Shown: positions 23,981-33,571 of the stretch, one piece after another
Numbering within the stretch: position 1 is the stretch's first letter
Layout: every line of letters starts with the position of its first letter
Source of the DNA: Chlorobium sp.
GTDB lineage: Bacteria > Bacteroidota > Chlorobiia > Chlorobiales > Chlorobiaceae
Direction: 5' to 3'
Assembly (NCBI GenBank): GCA_005843825.1
Contig: SZXX01000025.1
Location: forward strand, 1-64,000
Length of the DNA: 64,000 nt
Notes under the pieces: generated by a model
Databases searched by the model: none
What the model was told of the DNA's origin: nothing
What the model saw: only the letters and a program-made list of their open reading frames with translations
Position numbers and translations under genes: made by a program

Positions 23981-24067
23981 AGCGTCAAGAGTAAAAAGTT
24001 ATCATACCTGCAAATGAATAATCAAGGTTGCTGCGGCAGTGTGCAGGCCTGCCGACCCGACTGGTTT

Positions 24068-25219
24068 TCACAGCCACAGTTTGGATAGTTTATAGTAGTG
24101 ACCCCAGCTCTTTTTCAGCCAGTGACCGACAACAGGCAACGGGATAAACACCTCCCTGACACTGTTTTTATAGACAAACCCTGCGCCATCACCCATATCC
24201 ATCACACAGAGTACATTCAAATGAGCCTGATACCCTTTCATTGCACCCTGCCTTCCCAGGTGCTCTATTGCGGCATTGCCGGCAGCATTATTTGCCATTA
24301 ATTCAGCAATGTGCCCCTGTTTTGCTTTCCATTCAGGACCTTCAAGAGCTGCAGCATCGCCAACAGCATACCATCCTTTGACTCCCTCTATCCGGCAGTA
24401 ATCGTCAATACAAATAAACCCTGCGCTGTTTTGAGGCAGGTTTGATTTCCTGATTATTTCCTGTCCTTCACCGGCAGGAATAAACATGGTGAGGTCACTC
24501 TGAAGCATGCTCTGGTCTTCAAATACAACTCCATCCGCTTCAAAATGGCTGATTTTTTTACCGAAACGGGTTGTAATGCTTTTGGTATGAAACATCGTAG
24601 CCATGGCTGCAAGTGCTTTTTTCCCCATTCGCGCACCGGGCTCAGCCATTGGAGCAAAAAAGGTTAACTCAAATTTCTTGCGGATCCCAAGTTTTTTAAG
24701 GTGATGATGCAGGTTGAACAGGAGTTCAAATCCCGGTCCGCCACGCACAGCACTTGCATCTTTTGGATTGCCTCCAAATCCTAAAGCAATCTTGCCGCTT
24801 CCCCGTGCAACCAGCGCTTCAATCTTTTCCTTTAGCACCAGCGACTCTTCCGGCTTGCCGCAAATGGAAGAGGTATGCTCAATACCTTCATGTTTCATTT
24901 TCGAAGCTCCAAGAGCCACAACAACAAGAGCAGGGGAGTCACGAACACCAGCTTTTTCAAGGGTGATTGTTTTGTCGTCGCTATCAAGAGCTACAACCTT
25001 GTCGATGGTGAGTGAAAAGCCGTGCTTGCGGGCCAGTTTTGACAGTGGCATTGAAACATCCTTGAATTGCATACTTCCAACCGGTATCCAGATTGCAAGG
25101 GGATAGATAAAAAGATAGTCCCGTTCCGAAACAAGCTCTACCTCAAATCCCTGTTTCCGAAAAGCAATTGCCGAAGCAACACCGCCAATGCCTCCACCAA
25201 GAATCAATACTTTTTTCAT
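24068..25219 (-). CDS. SQR-like NAD(P)/FAD-dependent oxidoreductase
   Basis: This 383-aa flavoprotein has N-terminal FAD motif VLILGGGIGGVASAIAF (4-20), EGIEHTSSICGKPEE, and the second FAD contact GWYAVGDAAALEGPEWKAKQGH. It belongs to the sulfide:quinone oxidoreductase/flavocytochrome c sulfide dehydrogenase/NDH-2 superfamily. Only two cysteines are seen, one in SSICGKPEE and one in VLCVMDMGDGA, fewer than the three redox cysteines of classical SQR. It may be a divergent SQR type or act on another substrate. Confidence 0.78.
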   Translation of the reverse strand: MKKVLILGGGIGGVASAIAFRKQGFEVELVSERDYLFIYPLAIWIPVGSMQFKDVSMPLSKLARKHGFSLTIDKVVALDSDDKTITLEKAGVRDSPALVVVALGASKMKHEGIEHTSSICGKPEESLVLKEKIEALVARGSGKIALGFGGNPKDASAVRGGPGFELLFNLHHHLKKLGIRKKFELTFFAPMAEPGARMGKKALAAMATMFHTKSITTRFGKKISHFEADGVVFEDQSMLQSDLTMFIPAGEGQEIIRKSNLPQNSAGFICIDDYCRIEGVKGWYAVGDAAALEGPEWKAKQGHIAELMANNAAGNAAIEHLGRQGAMKGYQAHLNVLCVMDMGDGAGFVYKNSVREVFIPLPVVGHWLKKSWGHYYKLSKLWL

Positions 25220-25234
25220 TGATAAAGATGATGG

Positions 25235-25636
25235 TTACCGTGTGACAGTTGTTACCACAAATTCCGGGGGTGTCTGTATATGCTTTTTTACCGCACACAG
25301 ATTAGCTGCACTGATAACGGCATCCTTGTATTTTTCAGGGAAATCGTGTGGAAGCTCTATGGCAATCTCGATTTTTCCTATACCTCTGCCAGACTCATTG
25401 ACTGTATGAGACTGAACAATCCGGATATCATCTGTCGGGATGCCTCTCTGCTGGCAGAAGGACAAGACGAAGATACCTGCACAGGTACCGATTGAGGCAA
25501 GAAAAAGGGAAAAAGGCTCAGGGGCAGAACCCTCTCCTCCGGCATATTTTGCCTGGTCAGTATGAATGGTAAACCCGTTAAACTCGGCATTCACCTTCTT
25601 GCCGCCTCCAAACGTTACAATCATTTCGCTTTTCAT
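25235..25636 (-). CDS. OsmC-family protein 2
   Basis: This 133-aa OsmC-family protein has the two reactive cysteines in LASIGTCAGIFVLSFC and SAANLCAVKKH. It starts at 25636; an upstream extension is not supported. It lies 15 bp downstream of nothing but directly before the SQR-like gene on the same strand (15-bp gap), so the two may work together in sulfur or peroxide chemistry. Confidence 0.82.
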   Translation of the reverse strand: MKSEMIVTFGGGKKVNAEFNGFTIHTDQAKYAGGEGSAPEPFSLFLASIGTCAGIFVLSFCQQRGIPTDDIRIVQSHTVNESGRGIGKIEIAIELPHDFPEKYKDAVISAANLCAVKKHIQTPPEFVVTTVTR

Positions 25637-25797
25637 AATAGGACAAGAGTGAAAGTGTTTGCTGTAAAAATAACGATCCACTATTGGCGTATGCTCATAA
25701 TAAACCAACAGAAACGGAGTGGCCTATTAAAAATTGCGCCAAGAGAATGAGTAAACAACAAAAATCAGTTGGTTTTTTTCTGTGATTTCTTCATTTT

Positions 25798-25820
25798 ATA
25801 CCCATACGCGGTATAGGTAT
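25798..25820. promoter_or_regulatory. Imperfect ATACC/GGTAT palindrome, possible operator variant
   Basis: ATACCCATAC and GTATAGGTAT flank a short CGCG-containing centre between the divergent osmC-like and cytochrome genes. Spacing differs from the 18-bp sulfur operator, so it is only a weak candidate for the same regulator. Confidence 0.3.
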
Positions 25821-25872
25821 AAAGTCATTATATAAATCGTCTGCTTAATCTCCAAGCCATAGAGGTCTGATT

Positions 25873-26250
25873 ATGAAACCGTTTCTGTTTTTTTTGATTG
25901 TTGGACTTACTTTTCTCGGAGCATGCAGCCCTGAAAAGGCACCTGTCAACAAAGGAGTAACTACCAACAAAGAAGCAACGTTGGGTGAACAAAAAATTGC
26001 ATTGGGTAAGCAGGTTTATGAGGCTAACTGCGCAGGCTGCCATGATGCCGGTGTGGCAGGAGCGCCTAAACCTGGAGATAAAGCAGCATGGAGTGAAAGA
26101 ATTGCCCAGGGGGGGATGGATATGATCGTAAAGAAATCTATTGAGGGATATGATGGGAAAGCCGGAATGATGCCTCCAAAAGGTGGCAATGCAACCCTTG
26201 AAGACGGAGAGGTCATGAATGCTGTTATTTACATGACCCGGAAACTCTAA
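25873..26250 (+). CDS. Lipoprotein cytochrome c (c5/c555-like)
   Basis: This 125-aa lipoprotein has lipobox FLGAC (Cys18), heme motif CAGCH and axial Met in MMPPKGGNATLED. The layout (about 80-residue class I domain) matches small chlorobial c-type electron carriers. Membrane anchoring through the lipid would place it in the periplasm. It is divergent from the OsmC/SQR-like pair. Confidence 0.85.
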   Translation: MKPFLFFLIVGLTFLGACSPEKAPVNKGVTTNKEATLGEQKIALGKQVYEANCAGCHDAGVAGAPKPGDKAAWSERIAQGGMDMIVKKSIEGYDGKAGMMPPKGGNATLEDGEVMNAVIYMTRKL

Positions 26251-26324
26251 ATGATCCCGAAGCCCTGGTGCTTGCCTGACTACGATGAACTGAACGATAT
26301 AACAAGCAAAAATTAAAAGTTACC

Positions 26325-26702
26325 ATGAATACAGCCCACGAAGTCAGTCCCACGAAAGCCCTTGCTATGATTAAAAAAGGCGCACTGCTTGTCGATGTAC
26401 GTCAACCCAGAGAAGTTGCAAAAAAATCATTTGATGTTTCCGAAATCCTCCTGATTCCAGTACGCGAGTTACAAAAGCGGTTTCATGAAATACCTGTTGA
26501 CCGTAAGGTGATTATTGCCTGTCATGTTGGAAATCGAGGCTTGATGGCCACCCGTTTTCTTGTGAATCAGGGATACAGCAAAGCTGTCAATATGCAGCAG
26601 GGGATTGTTCGCTGGGAAAAGGAAGGGCTTCCAGTCAAAAGTGAGCTGAAAGCAAAATCCGGCTCATGGCTGATGCAGATGTTGAAAAAAATCGGAGGCT
26701 AA
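26325..26702 (+). CDS. Rhodanese-domain protein
   Basis: This 125-aa single rhodanese domain has LVDVRQPREVAK (22-33) and the active-site loop IACHVGNRG with the catalytic Cys. It transfers sulfane sulfur to thiols or cyanide. It lies 74 bp after the cytochrome gene and may be co-transcribed with it. Confidence 0.88.
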   Translation: MNTAHEVSPTKALAMIKKGALLVDVRQPREVAKKSFDVSEILLIPVRELQKRFHEIPVDRKVIIACHVGNRGLMATRFLVNQGYSKAVNMQQGIVRWEKEGLPVKSELKAKSGSWLMQMLKKIGG

Positions 26703-26755
26703 GTTACAGCGATCCATATGTAGCCATCGCTCAAGCGGTGTTTAGTTTTGATGGA

Positions 26756-27280
26756 TCAGGCATTTTTAATGAGCGCATACATGACACTATCGGTGAACTG
26801 ACCGTCTTTGAATACACTCCGTTTCATAACTCCTTCTCGAATAAAACCTGCTTTTTCAAGCACACGCATAGAAGAAAAATTCCAGGCGAACACCGGTGCT
26901 TCAAGCCTTTCGAACAACGAATCAGAGAGTGCATGAGCGGCCATTGCGCGGGCAGCTGCGGTGGCTATGCCTTTGCCCCAGTGTGCTTCACCGAGCCAGT
27001 AACCGAACTGGCCGGTATGGCGAGCGATGCCCTCACCGGCAATAATCCCGATCCCGCCTGCGGCTGAACCGTCAATAGCAATGGCAAGATGAATACTTGG
27101 TGCAGCTTTATTCGCAAAGGTTATCCAGAACTCTGCGTCAGCCTGAGTGTAGGGATGCGGAAAAACATCAGTCAGGTTTCGCCAGACATGTCGGTTATTT
27201 GCATTGTAAACCAGGGAGGCCTTGTCTTCCTGCTTCCATGAGCGAAGAGTGCATTCAGGGAGATTTGTCTGTATCAGCAT
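26756..27280 (-). CDS. GNAT N-acetyltransferase (RimJ/RimL-like)
   Basis: This 174-aa acetyltransferase has GYWLGEAHWGKGIATAAARAM (acetyl-CoA loop) and NFSSMRVLEKAGFIREGVMKRSV, which is typical of RimJ/RimL/SpeG-like enzymes. The start at 27280 (MLIQTNLPE) is preferred over 27349. Confidence 0.85.
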   Translation of the reverse strand: MLIQTNLPECTLRSWKQEDKASLVYNANNRHVWRNLTDVFPHPYTQADAEFWITFANKAAPSIHLAIAIDGSAAGGIGIIAGEGIARHTGQFGYWLGEAHWGKGIATAAARAMAAHALSDSLFERLEAPVFAWNFSSMRVLEKAGFIREGVMKRSVFKDGQFTDSVMYALIKNA

Positions 27281-27594
27281 GTAAGTTCTGATTCGAGTGA
27301 TGCCAAGAGTTGCTCCTTTAGTATAACACCATGCAATAAATACCAACACATCTGATAGTTTTTTTTAAGCGTCAAACATACTGAAAATATATACATTGAT
27401 ACTTGATGTCTGATGTATAGGAGCCTGTTAGATTCAGAGTAAATAGTGACCTGCCGGTAAAGAAAATATTGAGTCATTCGTTCTTCAACTCTACAAACTT
27501 CCGGGTATTTACATAAACGTGATCTTCACCTTCAGGTATAGATCAGTACACTACAACCCTATTTGGTTTCGATTGTTTTTCTTACGTTAACTCC
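27281..27594. other. Intergenic region, no gene seen
   Basis: This AT-rich region lies between divergent genes. I see no ORF, tRNA or strong hairpin in it. Confidence 0.5.
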
Positions 27595-29478
27595 ATGAAT
27601 CTATTAAAACGTAAAAAAGGAAGTCCCAGCCGGAGGATTCAGGCCTACTTCTACACTATTTTTAAGCGTAGCAGGTATTTCAAAGGGAATGCCAGTCAGA
27701 TGTATCGCCTGACGCTCGATTATCTTCTTGTTCAGCTCAACCTCAATCAGGACATTCCTTTCCTTTTTGTTGCAGTTATTGTCGGGCTTATGACGGGCTA
27801 TGTGGCGGTTATATTTCACGATGCCATCAAGATACTTAGCTCTTTCTGTTTTACTGGCCTTCACTCATTTGGAAAAGCCAGGATTATAGACAAATACTGG
27901 TCATTTATTCTCCCATTGATTCCTGCTTTGGGAGGTCTGCTTGTTGGGCTCTATAATGCTTTTGTCGTGAAAGCCCGGCCTGGACATGGCTTAGCATCTG
28001 TGATCAAGGCTGTTGCACAGAATGATGGGGTTATTGAAAAGAAATTATGGTTCCATAAAAGTTTAACCTCGGTGTTGAGTATCGGCACTGGCGGTGGCGG
28101 CGGACGTGAAGCCCCGATTGTCCAGGTTGGTGCTGCAATCGGGTCAACCGTTGCACAATTATTACGATTTTCAGCTACTCGAACAAGAACGTTGCTCGGA
28201 TGCGGAGCAGCAGCAGGCCTTGCAGCCGTTTTCAATGCCCCAATCGGAGGTGTGATGTTTGCCATTGAGGTTCTCCTGGGGGATTTCAGTGTTAAAACCT
28301 TCAGCCCCATTGTGGTTGCTGCTGTTATTGGAACGGTAATGTCCAGAAGTTATCTCGGCAGTTCACCTACCTTTAATGTTCCTGAATACTCACTTGTGTC
28401 GAATACCGAGCTGCTTTTCTATTGTATTCTCGGCATTCTTGCCGGTCTTTCAGCTGTCATGTTTATCAAGATGTACTATGCCATAGAAGAGTGGTTCCAG
28501 AGGATGGAAAAACGATGGAAGATCCCTGTATGGGCCATGCCGGCTATCGGTGGTTTAATGAGTGGAGTGATCTGCATGTGGCTGCCCGAACTCTATGGAT
28601 TTTCATACGAGGCAATCAATAATGCTGTGCGCGGCAATGAAGGTTGGCACAATATGATCGGTATCTATTTTTTCAAACCGGTTGTTGCTGCTCTGACTGT
28701 TGGTTCTGGTGGATCAGGCGGCATGTTTGCCCCTGCGATGAAAATGGGAGCCATGCTTGGCGGGATGTTCGGAAAAATTGTTCACATGGTTTTTCCAAAA
28801 ATCACAGCTACCTCTGGTGCATACGCTCTTGTCGGAATGGGCGCTTTGACGGCAGGCATCATGAGAGCCCCTTTGACGGTAATCCTCATTCTGTTCGAAG
28901 TTACCGGAAACTATGAGATTGTGCTGCCGATCATGTTTGCAGCTGTAACCTCTTCTCTCATTGCGCGACTTACCTACCGCCACTCAATGGAAACCTATGT
29001 TCTGGAAAAAGAAGGAGTCAGAGTTGGCTATGGTATTGCCATTTCGGTAGCAGAGCATATCAGTATCACCGAAGTCATGAAAACAGATTATGTGACATTC
29101 AATGTTTCGGAAAGTGCTACAAACATGATCGATACATTTTTCAATACTCCTGAATCAAGTTTTCTGGTTACCGATAATAATGGTCAATTTTCAGGCATCA
29201 TCAGTCTCGATGAGATGCGAATCCTTCTTAAGGAAAATTCATTGGCTGGTTTAATCGCTGAAGACATCGTTAAAAAGGATGTTCCTGTATTGTATGACAC
29301 AACAAAACTTGACGAGGCGCTTAAGCTTTTTGAGATTACCGATTTCAATATGCTGCCGGTTCTTGATGATCAAAGCAATATGTTACTCGGCGTTGTCCGC
29401 CAGGAAGAGGCTTTTGCCTTTTATCGCAAGCAGCTCAACCTGTATGGCTCTGATCAATATGAGAGTCAAAAAGCTTGA
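27595..29478 (+). CDS. CLC-type chloride channel/antiporter with CBS domains
   Basis: This 627-aa membrane protein has a CLC core (about 50-450) with filter-like loops GTGGGGGREAPIVQVG (Ala in place of the common Gly in GREGP) and GSGGSGGMFAPAMKMG. A cytoplasmic tail carries two CBS domains (about 480-600: SITEVMKTDYVTFNVSES and LIAEDIVKKDVPVLYDTTKLDEAL). It moves chloride or another anion, perhaps coupled to protons; the CBS pair usually binds nucleotides. Confidence 0.9.
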   Translation: MNLLKRKKGSPSRRIQAYFYTIFKRSRYFKGNASQMYRLTLDYLLVQLNLNQDIPFLFVAVIVGLMTGYVAVIFHDAIKILSSFCFTGLHSFGKARIIDKYWSFILPLIPALGGLLVGLYNAFVVKARPGHGLASVIKAVAQNDGVIEKKLWFHKSLTSVLSIGTGGGGGREAPIVQVGAAIGSTVAQLLRFSATRTRTLLGCGAAAGLAAVFNAPIGGVMFAIEVLLGDFSVKTFSPIVVAAVIGTVMSRSYLGSSPTFNVPEYSLVSNTELLFYCILGILAGLSAVMFIKMYYAIEEWFQRMEKRWKIPVWAMPAIGGLMSGVICMWLPELYGFSYEAINNAVRGNEGWHNMIGIYFFKPVVAALTVGSGGSGGMFAPAMKMGAMLGGMFGKIVHMVFPKITATSGAYALVGMGALTAGIMRAPLTVILILFEVTGNYEIVLPIMFAAVTSSLIARLTYRHSMETYVLEKEGVRVGYGIAISVAEHISITEVMKTDYVTFNVSESATNMIDTFFNTPESSFLVTDNNGQFSGIISLDEMRILLKENSLAGLIAEDIVKKDVPVLYDTTKLDEALKLFEITDFNMLPVLDDQSNMLLGVVRQEEAFAFYRKQLNLYGSDQYESQKA

Positions 29479-29609
29479 GAAATGAAAATGTCTTGGTTGG
29501 TTATTCATTCATCGAAAATCAAATAAACGTAAAATGCATTCTCTTTTTCATGAAAAGGATTAGTGGTGATATGCCAGATGCCAGCGAGAGCATATAGGCG
29601 ACCAAACCG

Positions 29610-30326
29610 TTACATTCTGCAATAAAGAATTCCTGGAATCCGTTTTAGGATTGCTGCAATGAATCGCCAGCGCCTTGTTACGTAAACGATTGGCTTTTTA
29701 CTTCTGATAGCATCAAATATCTGCTTGCTCGCTTTTTCGACAGTTCCAACCCAGAATTGACCATCGCCTTTTGCCATATCAGTTGCCACAAAACCCGGTC
29801 TGATGTCGGTTACTATTATGGGTATGTTGAGGAATGTGGCTTTCTGTCTCAGAGCTTCAAGATAATTAATCTGAAAGACCTTTGAGGCATTGTAAGATGG
29901 TGCCTGCCTACTGCCGCGAAGGCCACCGACAGAACTGATTGCCACTAAATGACCGGCCTTTTGTTGTTCGAAGTACTTAAACGCCCAGTCAGCGACACAC
30001 GTAAAACCAAGCACATTGGTGTCGATGGTTCTCTTTTCAATGGCAAAGTCCAAATGCTCATTCAAGTCCCCAGTCCCTGAACTGATAACAAGCAGGTCAA
30101 GCCCGCCGAGTTCTGTCGTCAATTCTTCTAACTTTATAACACTCGATGTAGTGTCAGTTATATCAAAAGACTTGGTTACAAACGAATCGGGATTTTTCCG
30201 TTTTAATTCATCCAGCAGTTCCGAACGTCTTCCGGTAATGCCAACTTTGTAACCGTTTTCGACCAGCAATGTGGCAAGCCCTTTTCCAATACCTGAAGTC
30301 GCACCGATTATTATAGCTTTTTTCAT
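29610..30326 (-). CDS. Short-chain dehydrogenase/reductase
   Basis: This 238-aa SDR has cofactor motif GATSGIGKG (8-16), catalytic Ser in AISSVGG and YNASK, and DIRPGFVATDMAK. It is a classical NAD(P)H-dependent oxidoreductase of unknown substrate, apparently monocistronic. Confidence 0.88.
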   Translation of the reverse strand: MKKAIIIGATSGIGKGLATLLVENGYKVGITGRRSELLDELKRKNPDSFVTKSFDITDTTSSVIKLEELTTELGGLDLLVISSGTGDLNEHLDFAIEKRTIDTNVLGFTCVADWAFKYFEQQKAGHLVAISSVGGLRGSRQAPSYNASKVFQINYLEALRQKATFLNIPIIVTDIRPGFVATDMAKGDGQFWVGTVEKASKQIFDAIRSKKPIVYVTRRWRFIAAILKRIPGILYCRM

Positions 30327-30430
30327 ACGCGCCTGTTATGAAGTGGGTTTTATCAACAACCCTTTACAATACTGTATGATAAAAATAAAGTATATTGAGG
30401 CGCAAAAGCAAAGCCTATTGTTCAAGGCTT

Positions 30431-31720
30431 TTAATCATCGCCCTCCCTTTTTCCGCCTTCCTTACTTCCATCGCGATGGCATTTCATGCAGTTCTGATAA
30501 TTGAATATTCCTTCTTTTTCATGCTTCCGGATAATACGGGCAGCTGAATGTTCATGGCAGTTGTAGCAGGTATATTTTTTATAATTACCGGGCTCAGTAT
30601 GGCAGGTAACGCAGCTGGCTCTGTGATCGCCGTCAAGCCTGAAATACCTGTTATGATCAAAGGTTGCCGGTTTCCATGCAGTAGTCCTATGGCAAGCAGC
30701 ACAGTTAGCCTGTGATAGCCGGTGCAGATTGTCTTTCGGTAAATCGGATTTGTGGCAGGTAATACACTGCTTGCCAGATGATGCCGTCAGCTTGCTGTGA
30801 TTGAAGGTTGCAGGTTTCCATTTTTTTGAACCATGGCACTCAGCACAACTCGCAGTTATGTTCATGTGCAGTTTATCTTTTGGCAGGTCAGCTTTGTGGC
30901 AGGTAATGCACTGCTGCGCTGATGATGCCGTCAGCTTGCTGTGATTGAAGGTTGCAGGTTTCCATTTTTTTGAACCATGGCACTCAGCACAACTCGCAGT
31001 TATGTTCAGGTGCAGTTTATCCTTTGGCAGGTCAGCTTTGTGGCAGGTAATGCACTGCTGCGCAGATGATGCTGTAAACCTGCTGTGATTGAAGGTTGCG
31101 GGCTTCCATTTTTTTGAGCCATGGCACTCAGCACAACTCGCAGTTATGTTCAGGTGCAGTTTATCCTTTGGCAGGTCAGCTTTGTGGCAGGTAATGCACT
31201 GCTGCGCAGATGATGCTGTCAACTTGCTGTGATTGAAGGTTGCGGGCTTCCATTTCTTGGAACCATGGCACTCCGCACAACTTGCGGTTACTTTCAGATG
31301 CAGATTGTCTTTTGGTTTTTGAGGTGCATGGCAGGTTATGCACTCTTTTTGCCGCAAAAGCGATAGCGACTCATGTTTGAAAGGTTTGAGTGTTTTTTTT
31401 GCATCAATACCTCTATGATCAGTATGGCAGTCGATGCAGGAGTTGGCACCGACCCCTCTGTGAAAAAGAACCTTGGTGGTATCTTTTGGAAGCAAACTGC
31501 CAGCGACATTTCTGACGCTGATATCACTTTGTTTATGGCAGCTGATACACTGCACTGAAGTAACACCTGCAAAGGGAGTGTGACAACTCAGACACTCTTT
31601 TTTCAACGACTGATGCCCTTTCATCAGCGGCCCTGGGTTAAGAAGGACTTCGGGGAAGGCAGCTGCCAGAGCGGCAAGAATTACCGTTGCTCCTATAAAA
31701 ACAAACTGTAGTACTTTCAA
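30431..31720 (-). CDS. 16-heme cytochrome c with tandem 48-aa repeats
   Basis: This 429-aa secreted or membrane-anchored cytochrome has sixteen CxxCH motifs. The middle holds four tandem copies of a 48-residue unit (ASCAECHGSKKWKPATFNHS then CITCHKADLPKDKLH), seen as near-identical 144-bp repeats from about 30720 to 31300 on the DNA. The N-terminus is a hydrophobic anchor. It lies 4 bp downstream of the membrane protein at 31725. Together they look like a quinone-to-periplasm electron conduit, possibly for extracellular electron exchange. Confidence 0.88.
   Translation of the reverse strand: MKVLQFVFIGATVILAALAAAFPEVLLNPGPLMKGHQSLKKECLSCHTPFAGVTSVQCISCHKQSDISVRNVAGSLLPKDTTKVLFHRGVGANSCIDCHTDHRGIDAKKTLKPFKHESLSLLRQKECITCHAPQKPKDNLHLKVTASCAECHGSKKWKPATFNHSKLTASSAQQCITCHKADLPKDKLHLNITASCAECHGSKKWKPATFNHSRFTASSAQQCITCHKADLPKDKLHLNITASCAECHGSKKWKPATFNHSKLTASSAQQCITCHKADLPKDKLHMNITASCAECHGSKKWKPATFNHSKLTASSGKQCITCHKSDLPKDNLHRLSQANCAACHRTTAWKPATFDHNRYFRLDGDHRASCVTCHTEPGNYKKYTCYNCHEHSAARIIRKHEKEGIFNYQNCMKCHRDGSKEGGKREGDD
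30720..31300 (-). repeat. 144-bp tandem repeats within multiheme cytochrome gene
   Basis: About four near-identical 144-bp units encode the 48-aa diheme repeat. The low divergence implies recent expansion or gene conversion, so heme number probably varies between strains. Confidence 0.85.
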
Positions 31721-31724
31721 GAGA

Positions 31725-32300
31725 TTACCTCCAGTTCAAAAAGAATGTTATGCTCAGAATATGGATGAGGGTCAATGCCAGCAGTATGGAGACCATAGGC
31801 ATATGGATGGTTCTCCATTTCTGAAGAGTTTTGACGGTCAAAGTATCCCAGTATTGTTGACGATCAAGGTTAACATCAGTCATTTCAAGACCAAGCTGCT
31901 TGATTTTCATCTTCACCTCATCCCGTACTTTTTTCAGCAGATATTGTCCGACATGTCCGCTGCCTGTGACTATCAGCATGAAGGCTGTCGCTGCCCAGGG
32001 AAGAACGGCATTGAAATGTATTCCTGAATGAATGAGAATCATCAGGGTTCCGATCCATCCCGCCTTGCAATGAAGCCAGAGAAAAAACTTCAGCGTTCCA
32101 CTGTTTATCACTTTACTTTTACGGGCAGAATAGGCAAAAGAAAAAACAAGAAAAGCAGTGCCTGCAAATCCCATATACCGCCCTACCCATGCAAGATGTG
32201 CAACGTGCAAAAGGTAGTCAAGCGATATAGCGGCAACAATAAGCAGCAGATAGGATACAGTCAGCGGTACGCCACGTTGTATAAGAACAGATTTCCACAT
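31725..32300 (-). CDS. Cytochrome b-type membrane protein paired with multiheme cytochrome
   Basis: This 191-aa protein has about five membrane helices with histidines placed for heme b binding (LHVAHLAW, FLWLHCKAGW, LIHSGIHF, TIHMPMV, LIHILS). It resembles the ferric-reductase-like/cytochrome b561 class. Being just upstream of the 16-heme cytochrome gene, it is the likely quinol- or quinone-linked anchor subunit. Confidence 0.75.
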   Translation of the reverse strand: MWKSVLIQRGVPLTVSYLLLIVAAISLDYLLHVAHLAWVGRYMGFAGTAFLVFSFAYSARKSKVINSGTLKFFLWLHCKAGWIGTLMILIHSGIHFNAVLPWAATAFMLIVTGSGHVGQYLLKKVRDEVKMKIKQLGLEMTDVNLDRQQYWDTLTVKTLQKWRTIHMPMVSILLALTLIHILSITFFLNWR

Positions 32301-32552
32301 AGTTCAGTTTCATTACGTATTCATAGCAATCGGGAATAAGATAACTGACGCTAACTATAGCAACCCTAAGACAACCTTATAAATCGATTAAGATCAATAG
32401 TTGTAACTACCAACCGGATGACAGTGAAATGAACTTTGATGCGAGGGGGTTAAAAGGCAAAAAAAAGGCTTCGTTGAAGGGAACAACGAACCCGATGAAT
32501 AATTGTATTGACGATCTCTCAGAAAACGATTGAAGCGTCGCCTGTTCGCCCC

Positions 32553-32984
32553 TTATTGCTTGTGTCCATTATCTTTTAACCATGCCTGTGCCTTGGTATC
32601 TCCATGAGCTGCAGCTCTTTTATAGTCTGACAAGGCACCTTGGTTATCGCCAAGAGCAGATTTTGCCTGTGCCCTATGATAGTAAGCTGCTGCATCTTTA
32701 GGGGTTGGATCAACCTCTATTGATGATTTAAAGTCAACCTTTGCTCCTTCAATATCGCCTGCGGAACGCTTTGCAAACCCTCGGTTAAGAAAAGCTTCAG
32801 CATATTTTGGATTAAGGTCCAGAGCCTTTGTGAAGTCCGTAATGGCTCCACTGTAATCCTTTGCTTTGAACTTAGCCTCACCACTTGAGTAAAGGCTTTT
32901 GGCATTGGTATCAGCAAATGCTGCATTATTTGCAAGCATCAAACCAAGTATCGCAATAAAAAGAAAGCGAAAAGAGTTTTTCAT
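32553..32984 (-). CDS. Secreted TPR-repeat protein
   Basis: This 143-aa protein has a signal peptide (cut near NAAFA) and about three tetratricopeptide repeats (AKSLYSSGEAKFKAKDYSGA, PKYAEAFLNRGFAKRSAGD, AAYYHRAQAKSALGDNQGAL). It is probably a periplasmic scaffold; the partner is unknown. Confidence 0.85.
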   Translation of the reverse strand: MKNSFRFLFIAILGLMLANNAAFADTNAKSLYSSGEAKFKAKDYSGAITDFTKALDLNPKYAEAFLNRGFAKRSAGDIEGAKVDFKSSIEVDPTPKDAAAYYHRAQAKSALGDNQGALSDYKRAAAHGDTKAQAWLKDNGHKQ

Positions 32985-33303
32985 TAGTTACCTCGTTTTT
33001 GTGATTATTGATAAAAAAGAAAACGGCACTTGAATCGCAAAAGCGAAATCAAGATTGATAATTGCTACGATACACATAAGCACCTTAACGGGTCATTAAG
33101 ATGACCTTAAATGTTGCTTAAAAGGAGACGGCAGTGTAACCGGAAGCCATTAATTGTAAACAGTTTGGTGTCTCAGCAATGCTCTTCAACTGCGAAGCAG
33201 CAGAGCGCCGGGCTGATTGAGGTTTTGGGGAGATGTTGGGAGTACGGCGGTATATGGCGTCATCGGCTACGTCTAATTCTCGGGGCGTCTTGAGGAGTTT
33301 TCT

Positions 33304-33480
33304 GGGCAATAAACTCACTGTCTACGTATTTTCCAAGGGCATCCAGTTGGCCAGATTATGAAGGTTATTGATAATCTTGAATTTTTCGAACAGGGCTATC
33401 AGGTCAACGCCAAGAAACTTGTCGTGTGCTTTCTGAAACCAGATGGACGCCTCATGCCCGATCTCTTCTTTTCAATATGA
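33304..33480 (+). pseudogene. Possible gene remnant
   Basis: Coding-like plus-strand fragments occur in two frames: NKLTVYVFSKGIQLARL then, one frame shifted, IMKVIDNLEFFEQGYQVNAK with an end PDLFFSI-stop. There is no start and no recognised family. It looks like the 3' end of a decayed gene. The rest of 32985-33571 shows nothing else. Confidence 0.3.
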
Positions 33481-33571
33481 ATTCATCCCCCGCAGCAGAG
33501 CTGCAGGGGAGTTGATGCTGGATTGAAGGAAATCCGACGGGTTAACAGGCTCGGATTTTAGAATGTAAACG

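Noticed and set aside
30431-31720. Cytochrome repeats as an intergenic or mobile repeat
   Set aside because: They are in frame and encode conserved heme-binding units.
33118-33318. Minus-strand 66-codon frame in the gene-remnant region
   Set aside because: Composition is not coding-like, no upstream site, and no recognisable motif.
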